Source: Oscillospiraceae bacterium (GTDB lineage: Bacteria > Bacillota > Clostridia > UMGS1810). Taken from it: DNA of 64,000 bases. The translations under genes and the position numbers were made by a program. Positions 16,586 to 25,656 of this stretch are shown one piece after another (the first letter of the stretch is position 1; each line of letters begins with the position of its first letter). Below the pieces are notes generated by a model. The model saw only the letters and a program-made list of their open reading frames with translations, was not told where the DNA came from and ran no database searches. The DNA is taken from contig SVJL01000001.1 in the NCBI GenBank assembly GCA_015068985.1, positions 1 through 64,000 on the forward strand, written 5' to 3'.

Positions 16586-19333
16586 ATGAATAAAATTAAA
16601 TTGATTTTGTGTCTGCTTCTTTCTATGTCTTTGATTCCTCTTGGTTCATTTGGTGTCTTTGCATCAAGTGATTCTGCAGCTGTGCTCGAAGGCAGCACTT
16701 ATAATACCGAGCTTGAGTTTCTTTCTTATCTCGGCATTACAGATGGAATAGACACCACCGATTACTATCGCACAATAACCAGAGCAGAATTTGTTTCTAT
16801 GGTTGTAAAAATGCTAAATATTAGCCACACTTCTGAAAGCGATGGCAGATTTACAGACGTTAAAGAAAACAACCCACACATTTCGGCGATTTACACAGCA
16901 TATAATTTCGGGCTTTTAAAAGGCACAAGCGACACAACCTTTTCGCCCGATATGCCCATAACCTATGCAGCAGCCGTTAAAATTCTGGTTAGTGCACTTG
17001 GCTATGAAGAATACGCATATCTGAGTGGTGGTTATCCCACAGGCTACATTAAGCAGGCAGACTATGTTGGCATACTTGATGGAACTATCGACCATTCTGT
17101 AGACGCTTCTCTTTCATGCGGCACAGTTGTGACAATGATTTCAAATTCTCTCACAGCTAACCTGCGTAAAATTGTCAGTGTTACAGATGAATATGTTCAG
17201 ACTGCTGTGGCAGACGGCGAAAACTGTCTTACTCAATATTTTAAGTTGACTCATATCAGCGGTGTTGTTACAACAGCAGGGTACCACTCTATGATAGATG
17301 GTTACAACGAAGAAGAAAGTATGTTCGAAATTGGTGATGTTGCTCTTGATTGTTCACTTTCCAATGCCGAAAAATACCTTGGCTATGATGTTGATGCGTG
17401 GTATGATGCAAAAACAAAAAATGTTGCTGCCGTTCGCACCAAAAACACCAATAACACACTCACAATAAATGGCAGTGATGTTGAATCATTTTCCAATTTT
17501 AAGCTTACATCTGTTGTCGACGACTATGATAACACAAAATCATACACAATCGACAAAGGTTATACATTTGTTTTAAACGGCCGTGTAAAACCCGCTTCCA
17601 AATCGGATTTCTGCTTTGAAAGCGGCACACTCACTCTTATTGATAATAATGGTGACAGATGCTATGACGTTGTTGTTTCCAATCAGAAGAGCTATGTTGT
17701 TGTAAGAGGTATCAACACAACCGACAAAATTGTGTATGACAAAAACCGCAACGACATTCGCCTCATTCTCAAAGAAGAAAACGGCTATCACTTCAACCTT
17801 ACAAAAGACGGAATACCCATTGATGTTGCAGAAATTTCGGCCGATGATGTTCTTGAGGTTGCTCAGAGTGCCGATGGTTTTCTTGCCGACGTGCGAGTTT
17901 GCACAGGCTCAGTTAGAGGCACAATTACTGCCATAGGTCAGAATGAGATATATGTTAACGGCGAAATGTATGAACCGAATGAATATTTCACCAAATATTG
18001 CACTCCCGAAATTGGTCAGAGCGGCACATTCTGCTTTGATCCCAACGGCAGAATAACATATATTTCGGAGCTCTATATCAATTCTGTTCAGTATGCATAT
18101 TTCCTTGATATGGCTGTGTCTCATAACTCTCTTGCTGCAGCCGATGTTAAAATCAAGGTGTTCACCGAAAGCGGAAAAATTGAAATTTTCTCACTTTGCG
18201 AACGCTTGAGCTTTGAGGGTGAAAGCGTTTATAACACCAATGAAGACCTTTCAAAAGCACTTATGAATGGCACAATTCCGAACTATCAGCTCATTCGCTT
18301 TGGCACCGATGCAAATGGTCTTGTTAATATGATAGACCTCTCCGAAGATGTTGACGAAAATGCTGATTTAGTTGCCAAATATGCAGTTACAACCTCCGAC
18401 AACAGCCTCACAAGATACGTTAAAGCTGAAGAAAAAAGAGACACAGGCGTTGGTGAGGGTAATGCATATTGGCGTAAGGCAGGCAGTGCATTCGCACCAT
18501 ACTTCACTGTTGGCTCCACTGTAATTATGCAGGTTCCAAAATCTATCATAACAAGCCGCATTAATAACACCCCAATCGATGGCAAATTTGACGAGTCGGC
18601 ATTCACAATCACCGGTACGGGCAGTCTGCCAAACTATGGTTGGAGATATGTTGATGCATATGACTATGACGACTCTATGACGCCTAAAATTGTTGTAATG
18701 TATTATGGTAGTGCTAAACCGGGTGAGGTTGTAAGAGTTATTCCCGATGAAAACGATCCGATTCATCTTGTTGAAAATGTGGTAGATTGCATCAATGAAG
18801 ATGGCGAAAAGACAAAACGTATTTACTCATATTCCAACAACGGATTCCGGATTAATGACATAGCTGTTGAGGTTCTTTCCGAACTTGAGCTAAACAGCCT
18901 CATTCCCAAGGTTGGTGAAGCGGTAAGACTTTCGTTTAGCGGCAAATACATTAACGGTATTGCAAGAGATGTTATTTCCGACGGAAAAGGCGGATTCACT
19001 GTTCAGTATGGCGTAGATGGAGTAGGTGACACACCCATCGATGCCCACACCTACATTTCGGGCAAGGTGCTGAGCTGTGTAGACTCCAGCATTGTTGTAA
19101 AAACCGATAACTATCCCGACAGTGCAATATATCCCACACCAATCGACGGACTTTGCAGTCTGAGAACAACATCCGACACGGTTGTTGCAGTTCTTAACAC
19201 AGAAACCGGACTCGTGGAACACGGCGTTCTCTCCGAAATTTCCGACATTCGTTCTGTTGGTGAAGAGGATGCTTCATATGTCTGCATCGGACTTGGTGCT
19301 TACGAGCCTGAGTTTATTATAATTTATAAATAG
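16586..19333 (+). CDS. Large N-terminal-SLH surface protein (paralog family member 1)
   Basis: 915 residues, signal peptide to about residue 28 (VFA-SS). SLH-like repeats lie at the N-terminus (~40-200): TITRAEFVSMVVKML, FTDVKENNPHISAI and FSPDMPITYAAAVKILVSAL, then a conserved GGYPTGYIKQADYVGI. A beta-rich ~700-residue body follows, containing AEKYLGYDVDAWYD near 268 and FVLNGRVK near 330. The same layout is present in the proteins at 41302 and 62319. The order SLH-then-body is the reverse of the neighbouring C-terminal-SLH proteins. No enzymatic motif was recognised; it may be a structural S-layer subunit or glycan-binding scaffold. AGGGAGGT precedes the ATG. Confidence 0.8.
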   Translation: MNKIKLILCLLLSMSLIPLGSFGVFASSDSAAVLEGSTYNTELEFLSYLGITDGIDTTDYYRTITRAEFVSMVVKMLNISHTSESDGRFTDVKENNPHISAIYTAYNFGLLKGTSDTTFSPDMPITYAAAVKILVSALGYEEYAYLSGGYPTGYIKQADYVGILDGTIDHSVDASLSCGTVVTMISNSLTANLRKIVSVTDEYVQTAVADGENCLTQYFKLTHISGVVTTAGYHSMIDGYNEEESMFEIGDVALDCSLSNAEKYLGYDVDAWYDAKTKNVAAVRTKNTNNTLTINGSDVESFSNFKLTSVVDDYDNTKSYTIDKGYTFVLNGRVKPASKSDFCFESGTLTLIDNNGDRCYDVVVSNQKSYVVVRGINTTDKIVYDKNRNDIRLILKEENGYHFNLTKDGIPIDVAEISADDVLEVAQSADGFLADVRVCTGSVRGTITAIGQNEIYVNGEMYEPNEYFTKYCTPEIGQSGTFCFDPNGRITYISELYINSVQYAYFLDMAVSHNSLAAADVKIKVFTESGKIEIFSLCERLSFEGESVYNTNEDLSKALMNGTIPNYQLIRFGTDANGLVNMIDLSEDVDENADLVAKYAVTTSDNSLTRYVKAEEKRDTGVGEGNAYWRKAGSAFAPYFTVGSTVIMQVPKSIITSRINNTPIDGKFDESAFTITGTGSLPNYGWRYVDAYDYDDSMTPKIVVMYYGSAKPGEVVRVIPDENDPIHLVENVVDCINEDGEKTKRIYSYSNNGFRINDIAVEVLSELELNSLIPKVGEAVRLSFSGKYINGIARDVISDGKGGFTVQYGVDGVGDTPIDAHTYISGKVLSCVDSSIVVKTDNYPDSAIYPTPIDGLCSLRTTSDTVVAVLNTETGLVEHGVLSEISDIRSVGEEDASYVCIGLGAYEPEFIIIYK

Positions 19334-19344
19334 GAGGTAGCACG

Positions 19345-22300
19345 ATGGCAAAAAAATTAATTTCTCTGATATTAATCGTTTCATTTATATTGCCTCTTGG
19401 GGCATTTGATGTGTTTGCAGCTGTGCAGCCTACAATATACCTTAACGAAGTTTTCGACGACTATGCATTTAACGAAACAGCCACCGGTCCCGTCACAGTT
19501 ACAGCCGGAGTTGATGCAAGAGTTAAAGCAAAATCTGACAAAGGCTTCGACAAAGCTCTTTACGCAAATGCGTGGGGCGATAATGTGTATCTATATGCTC
19601 CGCTCTCGGGTGTAGAAAACACATTTGTTGTGACAGCTGATGTACGCTTTGACGGCAAACGTACCACTGCTTCTCTTTTCACACTTGGTTCTTACGATCT
19701 TCTCTCAGTCAGCGCTGATGGCAGAGTAACTCTTCCCGACGGCAAGACTGTTGGTGGTATGTCATATGGCAGATGGACAACATACACCTTTGCATTTGAC
19801 CTTCGCAACGAATCAAGTCAGCAGATGGATATTTATGTAAATGGCAAGCTCAAGCTTGACAACTGGAAAATCAAAACAAAAATTTCTGCTCCTTCAGAGA
19901 TTTCTTTCTTTGTGGCTCAGCCCGACGAAGAAGGCGGCTCCACAGAATTTATGCTGGACAATTTCAGAGTGTATGGTGGCAACAAAGTTCTTTCTGCAAA
20001 AGATTTCCCGTCTAAGGGTGTTTCAACCGAGGTGAAAACATTTGCAGAAACAACTCAGATTGATCTTAATAAAGAAGTTACTGTATATAATATAGTAGAC
20101 TTTGACACAAATAACTCTTACACCCAGGTTCCGAAAAACAATGTTCTGGAACGCAGAACACTTGATGATCCCGATCATCCAACAGTATTTTACGAAAACA
20201 GAACCAACACTAGCGACGCATTCATCGATATTGCCAACGATGCGGCTATGCAAAATGAGTGGAAGTTTATTGTAGAATTTAACCTCTACCTTATACGCAA
20301 TGGCTATCGTATAAGCATTGCCTACACCGACACCAACGGCAAAGCCACCACCGGCGTTTTCGTAACCGGCAGCAGCATCATTTGCGGCGGTGTTAAAGGC
20401 GGTTCGGTTCCATACAATAAGTGGACAAAGGTTTCTGTTCTCTACGATATGACACTTGCCACATATTCAGTGTGGCTCAACGGTGTGGAAGCAGTTTCTC
20501 CCCAAAAGCTTCCCAACGGAAGATTCACTCCTCAAAAGGTTCGTATAGGCACATCCTCCGGCGGCGGCCCAATCGAATATTACCTTGACGACATTCGTAT
20601 CTACAGTGGCAATAATGTTGTAGATTTTACTGAAGAAACAAATTCTGAAGGAACAAATTCAGAAGAAACCGTTGCTCCCGGTGGTACCTCTTCCTCCGGT
20701 AGCTCATCATCTCACAGTCCGTCAGGTTCGGGCTCTTCATCATCTTCTTCATCTCTTGGACTCAACTCCGTATTTGAGAAAGACTCCGTTGCTCTTGGCT
20801 ACATTGGCAATGCTGTTGTTTTCAAAGATGATATCAATTCAGTTGTATTTGACCACAAAAAATACAAATATGAAGATGTATCCGAGGGGTATCCATATAT
20901 AGCCGATAATGGCACATTTATGATACCTGCCGATTTGTTTGGCAAAGCCTTTGGCACTGCTGTTGTTTTGAACGAAAATGAGGTTACAATCGGCACCGAT
21001 GCAAAAACAACTGTTGGTGCTGCCACAATCAGTGCATCCGGCAAGGAATATAAGCTCGACTCGCCTGTTGCAATCAAAGATGATGTGCTTTACCTTCCTG
21101 TTCGTTCCGTTGCACAAGATATTCTTGGTCGCACCTATATGCTCGACCGTGGTATGCACATTTTTGACAAAACAACATTCAAATATACCAATTCAGAGCT
21201 TACCTACAACACCAAAGAACCCATCGACTCTATTTATCGTTTTATGCAGTTTGAACACAAAACTGCGGCCGATATTTATGCTATGATGGATTCACACCTG
21301 GGTGGCAATGTTCATCCTCGCATAATGACAGACAGTGCAACCCTTAGTGAGATTAAGGCAAACTCACGCACCAATGATGTGGTATCTGAGGCTCTTGCCA
21401 CCACCTTGGAGCAGGCCGACAAATATATGACAACACCTGTTCAGATTTATGACATTCCCGACGGAAAGCGACTTCTTGTTGCTACCCGTAACATAATGGA
21501 AAGGCTTGTTGCACTTTCTGCCGCCTATATGATGACCGGCGACACCAAATATGCTGATCGTGCGTGGACAGAGATGGAAAATTGTTTTGCGTGGAAAGAT
21601 TGGAATACCGCTCAGCACTATCTTGATAACTCCGAGCTTCTCTATGGTGTGGCTGTTGCGTTTGACTCGTTCTATGATTACTACACCGATGAGCAAAAGC
21701 AAATTATTATGGACAAAACATGGGAGCACTCTCTCAAGCACACAGTAGAAAGATATCAGGGCATCAATTTCTCGGGTTCTGAATGGCGTACAGCTCAGTC
21801 TAACTGGGGCTTTGTGTGTAACGGTGCTGTTATCACAGCCGTCCTCACATTCGGCAGAGAAGGCAACACCAAATATCAGCCCTACTATGACTATCTCTTA
21901 GAATGTGCACTTCAGGCTATCGAATATCCGATTATGCTCTATTTCCCCGATGGTGCATGGGAAGAGGGTATGGCATATTGGGAATATGCTCTTCGTTATC
22001 TCACAAGTGCAACTTTAATTCCGCTATACTACTGCACAGGCTCAACTCTCGACTTTATGACTCCTCAGGGTGTTACCAAAGTCGCTGATATGGGACTTTA
22101 TATGCAAAGCGGTAACTTTGGCTTTAATTTCTCAGATAATGCAGACGAAGGCAAAAAATCAAGCGAAGCAGTTTATGCACTTGCTATGCTTCTTGACGAT
22201 GACAGCCTTATGCAAACATGGAACTACGAAATGGAAAGTATGGATGCAACTCACGGTGCCAGAACTCTTATGTGGTATCGTCCGTCTGATGACGACAATG

Positions 22301-23871
22301 CGACCGATGCTTCTTCAACACCTCTCGATTCATATTTCAGAGGCATATGGGTTGGTTCTATGAAAGAAGAATGGTACAATACCGATGGCTCAACAGTGTT
22401 CTTCAAGGGCGGCGAGCTCCGAATGAACAGCCATTTTGACACAGGTACGTTCTGCTTTGATACAATGGGCGAAAGATGGTCTGTTGACCTTGGTAAAGAC
22501 AGCTACAATATCGCCGGCGGCTACACCGGCTTTGCAGGCTTTGAACTCTATGCAAAACGTCCTGAAGGTCATAACTGCGTTGTTATCAACCCAAGAGCCG
22601 ATATCGACGGTAAGTACTACGGTGGTCAGGCATATGACACAAAGGCAGAAATTATTGCTATGGAAAGCAAAGAAAAAGCAGCCTACACTCTCATAGACCT
22701 TTCCGAAACCTATAAATATGACACAAGCTCCTACACAAGAGGCTTCTATCTTGGTGATGACAGACGCACACTCACTGTTCAGGATGAGATTTCTCTCCTT
22801 GAGGACAATAGCCCCATATATTGGTTTATGCACACAAGAGCAAAAATTGATATTGATGCCGACGGTAAAGGTGCAGTCCTTAGCCAAAACGGCAAGTCTG
22901 TTCGTGTTGATATGCTCACCAATGCATCTGATGCTAAGTTTACTGTTGGTGATGTTGGCGAAGACGTTCAGCGTTTCCCCACCGATCCTGTAAGACCGGG
23001 TCAGCTTCAGGGCGGCACATTCACATCTGTTAAGGCTCTCACACTCGAAGCCAAAGGCAGTGGTGATGTGTATATTACAATCAAGCTCAGCCCTATGGAT
23101 GGCGACTTCGACACCTATGCCGACATTAGCTACACTCCAATCAAAGACTGGACTCTTCCCGATGGTGCCAAGGCAGATAAACTCCGTGTTGATATGATTT
23201 ATGTAAACGGTACTCCCATAGATGGTTTTGCAAAAGGAAAATTCGACTACGAAATCACAGTTCCTTACGGTGCACCCGTTCCGGTTATCACGGCCACAAG
23301 CTCCGATGGCGATGTTATTGTTGAGCAGTCAACATCGGTAGATGTGCCCACCTATGTGTATGTTGCCGGCAGTGATGGTCGCAAAGTAAAATATACCGTA
23401 AATCACGACCCTGTTATTAATGTTACAACTTCTCTCATAGCCGGTCTCACCGGTCAGGTTGGAATTCCTGAAGGCTATAAAGCTCTTTATGGAACTCCTG
23501 AAATTTCCATTCTGGAGCAGGCAGGTAACGACGAAAAATGTCTTGTTGACGGCGATTTTGACACTCGTTGGGCAGCAACGGGTGAGGGTGTATGGTGCGA
23601 AATTGACCTTGGTCAGGTTACCGACATTTCCGGTGTGGCTGTAGGCATATATTCGGGCGACACAAGAAAGAACATATTCAAGATTCAGATTTCCGAAAAC
23701 GGTGCAGACTATGTGACTGTATATGATGGCATGAGCACAGGTCTCACAGGCACAGACTACGAGTCATATATGTTTGAACGTAAAGCAAGATACATTCGCT
23801 ACGAAGGCTTCAAGAATAACCAAAACACATGGAACTCAGTGCTTGAGCTTGCGGCAATAGTAAAGAAATAG
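19345..23871 (+). CDS. Secreted heparinase II/III-type polysaccharide lyase with LamG-like and F5/8C domains
   Basis: 1508 residues. Domain order: signal peptide (~1-26, VFA-AV); two LamG-like domains (~30-220, ~240-430); Ser-rich linker (~445-475); a copper-amine-oxidase N-terminal-like domain (~485-615, YLPVRSVAQDILGR); an alpha/alpha-toroid lyase domain (~640-960, with SAAYMMTGDTKYADRAW, AQSNWGFVCNGA and WEEGMAYWEYALRY); the beta-sheet heparinase domain (~1010-1280, with MNSHFDTGTFCFDTMGERW); a cadherin-like domain (~1285-1355); and a C-terminal F5/8C (CBM32-like) domain with DGDFDTRWAA. It should cleave uronic-acid polysaccharide by beta-elimination outside the cell, feeding the GH88 enzymes. 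It lacks SLH domains. The substrate is not predictable from sequence. Confidence 0.82.
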   Translation: MAKKLISLILIVSFILPLGAFDVFAAVQPTIYLNEVFDDYAFNETATGPVTVTAGVDARVKAKSDKGFDKALYANAWGDNVYLYAPLSGVENTFVVTADVRFDGKRTTASLFTLGSYDLLSVSADGRVTLPDGKTVGGMSYGRWTTYTFAFDLRNESSQQMDIYVNGKLKLDNWKIKTKISAPSEISFFVAQPDEEGGSTEFMLDNFRVYGGNKVLSAKDFPSKGVSTEVKTFAETTQIDLNKEVTVYNIVDFDTNNSYTQVPKNNVLERRTLDDPDHPTVFYENRTNTSDAFIDIANDAAMQNEWKFIVEFNLYLIRNGYRISIAYTDTNGKATTGVFVTGSSIICGGVKGGSVPYNKWTKVSVLYDMTLATYSVWLNGVEAVSPQKLPNGRFTPQKVRIGTSSGGGPIEYYLDDIRIYSGNNVVDFTEETNSEGTNSEETVAPGGTSSSGSSSSHSPSGSGSSSSSSSLGLNSVFEKDSVALGYIGNAVVFKDDINSVVFDHKKYKYEDVSEGYPYIADNGTFMIPADLFGKAFGTAVVLNENEVTIGTDAKTTVGAATISASGKEYKLDSPVAIKDDVLYLPVRSVAQDILGRTYMLDRGMHIFDKTTFKYTNSELTYNTKEPIDSIYRFMQFEHKTAADIYAMMDSHLGGNVHPRIMTDSATLSEIKANSRTNDVVSEALATTLEQADKYMTTPVQIYDIPDGKRLLVATRNIMERLVALSAAYMMTGDTKYADRAWTEMENCFAWKDWNTAQHYLDNSELLYGVAVAFDSFYDYYTDEQKQIIMDKTWEHSLKHTVERYQGINFSGSEWRTAQSNWGFVCNGAVITAVLTFGREGNTKYQPYYDYLLECALQAIEYPIMLYFPDGAWEEGMAYWEYALRYLTSATLIPLYYCTGSTLDFMTPQGVTKVADMGLYMQSGNFGFNFSDNADEGKKSSEAVYALAMLLDDDSLMQTWNYEMESMDATHGARTLMWYRPSDDDNATDASSTPLDSYFRGIWVGSMKEEWYNTDGSTVFFKGGELRMNSHFDTGTFCFDTMGERWSVDLGKDSYNIAGGYTGFAGFELYAKRPEGHNCVVINPRADIDGKYYGGQAYDTKAEIIAMESKEKAAYTLIDLSETYKYDTSSYTRGFYLGDDRRTLTVQDEISLLEDNSPIYWFMHTRAKIDIDADGKGAVLSQNGKSVRVDMLTNASDAKFTVGDVGEDVQRFPTDPVRPGQLQGGTFTSVKALTLEAKGSGDVYITIKLSPMDGDFDTYADISYTPIKDWTLPDGAKADKLRVDMIYVNGTPIDGFAKGKFDYEITVPYGAPVPVITATSSDGDVIVEQSTSVDVPTYVYVAGSDGRKVKYTVNHDPVINVTTSLIAGLTGQVGIPEGYKALYGTPEISILEQAGNDEKCLVDGDFDTRWAATGEGVWCEIDLGQVTDISGVAVGIYSGDTRKNIFKIQISENGADYVTVYDGMSTGLTGTDYESYMFERKARYIRYEGFKNNQNTWNSVLELAAIVKK

Positions 23872-23881
23872 GAGGCAGACA

Positions 23882-25585
23882 ATGAAAAAAATAATATCTT
23901 TATTACTCACTCTTTCACTCATTATTTGTGTGCCTGCTTCTGTATATGCAGAGGATACCGTATCGGTTTCGATCCTAACTCCGGCAAACGGCATCACAAT
24001 CGAGAATACTGAATGTACAGTAGAGCTCGACACAAACGGCAATATTGACGAAACTGTTATAGAGCTCGACGGCACGAGAATAGATGGCAACGTATTAACA
24101 GAGAGTATGCTCACCATTGGTGAGCACACTCTCGCCGTATACGTAATAGGTGCTGACGGCAGTGTTGCCTCTGACACAAGCATATTCAATGTACAAAAAA
24201 GCATTGTTAACGCCAAGTTTACCCAAAACTTTAACGATATGGCAAATGGTTATGTGGCAGATGCTTCCACCATAATTTTATACGGTGACTATAATTTTAA
24301 AACTGCCGACTACAGAATCACATTTGCTACTCGTTGGAAAGCTAAGCCCGATGCCTATTATGGCAGGGTTTCGGCTGCAAGCGGTCCTGATGGTGATACT
24401 GATTATGCTGCAAATATTACCAGTGAAGTGGGTAGCACCAAGGGGGCAACAAGTCTTCCGAGTATCAATGTGCAGCTTGGTTCATCTGTGGGCGTAAAAA
24501 CCTCAGGAAGTTTTGAGTTTGACCTCAAAATAAATCCGTCCACTTACATCATTTTCAATGCCATTGGTGTTTCAAGTGCATTTTTGAAAAACGATAACAC
24601 ACTCCGACTTTTTGACAATTATTCTGTCACTTCCGGTGGCGTAATTTTAGGCGACAGTGAAAAAACCTATGATCCGTCAAAATGGCAGCATGTTAAAATT
24701 ACTCTTGAACCCACCTCAACGTGCACCAAGTTCAAATTAGAAATGTCTGAAAAGGATGCTCAGGGCAATTGGGTTGTTCACACAACAGTTACCGATACTA
24801 CCACGGCTTCCATCGGCGAAAGAGTTGACGGATTCAGAATATACTACGGTGGCGGTGCAGGTATGGGTCTGAGTCTCGACAATGTCAAAGTGAGTGAAGC
24901 TCCAACGTATACCGGCATCAACAAAATCACATATATGTATGATACTGAAGAGAGCACCGACAAATATCCTGATGTTACAAAGCTCACAGCACTCAAATTA
25001 TATATGAATGAAAAACTTACAGCCTCTGACCTTACGGGCATGGTTGAAATAACCGATTCCAATAATGTTGTTATTCCTGCTTCAGCTCTTGAGGTTGATG
25101 CTGCAAATAATGCAATAATAGCATCGGTTTCTCAAAAGCTTGATGTTAACGCTGCCTACAAAGTTTTGGTTGACCTTTCTGCAAATTATCCGGGCACTGT
25201 TTTGGAAACCGATAAATCACATATCACATTTAAAACAGCTGCCGATTCTTATGACGTTACCGGAATTGACTACTCAGTTGGCTCCACCCGCCTTATCACA
25301 GCTGCACAGCTCAAAGGCAAAAAGCTCAGTGCAACAGTTCATTTTTCCAATAGTGAGATTGATGTTCAGCGAGTAACGGTTGTTCTTGCAGTAAGAAGCG
25401 GCAAAAAATTAGTTGGTCTCGATATTGTTTCTGCGGCAATTCCTGAAACAACAGCAAACTGTGATGTTCCCTTAGAAACAGACATTATCCCCAACGATAT
25501 TACCAAAGCTCAGATACAGGTGATGCTTCTTGACAATATGTCAACTCGTCAACCCGTATTTGCAACATATGAAGTTAATTATTAA
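23882..25585 (+). CDS. Secreted beta-sandwich protein with LamG-like and shared C-terminal domain
   Basis: 567 residues, function unknown. A signal peptide (to ~22, VYA-ED) is followed by an Ig-like domain (~25-105), a LamG-like domain (~110-340, with SGSFEFDLKINPS and KWQHVKITLEPTS), a Big_5-like domain (~345-440) and the shared C-terminal domain (~455-567, with VTVVLAVRSGKKLVGLDIV and IQVMLLDN). The order matches the protein at 12441 but with one LamG unit instead of two. It begins 10 bases after the lyase gene, with AGGAGG before the ATG, and ends the cassette at a terminator. Confidence 0.75.
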   Translation: MKKIISLLLTLSLIICVPASVYAEDTVSVSILTPANGITIENTECTVELDTNGNIDETVIELDGTRIDGNVLTESMLTIGEHTLAVYVIGADGSVASDTSIFNVQKSIVNAKFTQNFNDMANGYVADASTIILYGDYNFKTADYRITFATRWKAKPDAYYGRVSAASGPDGDTDYAANITSEVGSTKGATSLPSINVQLGSSVGVKTSGSFEFDLKINPSTYIIFNAIGVSSAFLKNDNTLRLFDNYSVTSGGVILGDSEKTYDPSKWQHVKITLEPTSTCTKFKLEMSEKDAQGNWVVHTTVTDTTTASIGERVDGFRIYYGGGAGMGLSLDNVKVSEAPTYTGINKITYMYDTEESTDKYPDVTKLTALKLYMNEKLTASDLTGMVEITDSNNVVIPASALEVDAANNAIIASVSQKLDVNAAYKVLVDLSANYPGTVLETDKSHITFKTAADSYDVTGIDYSVGSTRLITAAQLKGKKLSATVHFSNSEIDVQRVTVVLAVRSGKKLVGLDIVSAAIPETTANCDVPLETDIIPNDITKAQIQVMLLDNMSTRQPVFATYEVNY

Positions 25586-25594
25586 TCAATAGCC

Positions 25595-25634
25595 AAAAGC
25601 CGTATCCGAAAATAAATGTTTGGCTGCGGCTTTT
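25595..25634 (+). terminator. Intrinsic terminator ending the first surface cassette
   Basis: AAAAGCCG (25595-25602) pairs with CGGCTTTT (25627-25634), giving an 8-bp stem with a long loop just after the stop at 25585. The T-run is part of the right arm. Moderate strength. Confidence 0.5.
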
Positions 25635-25656
25635 GCGTATTTACCGGAGCGATTTT

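Noticed and set aside
22390-22887. A 165-codon minus-strand frame inside the heparinase gene
   Set aside because: It is antisense to the conserved beta-sheet domain of the lyase and has no start signal or recognisable motif.
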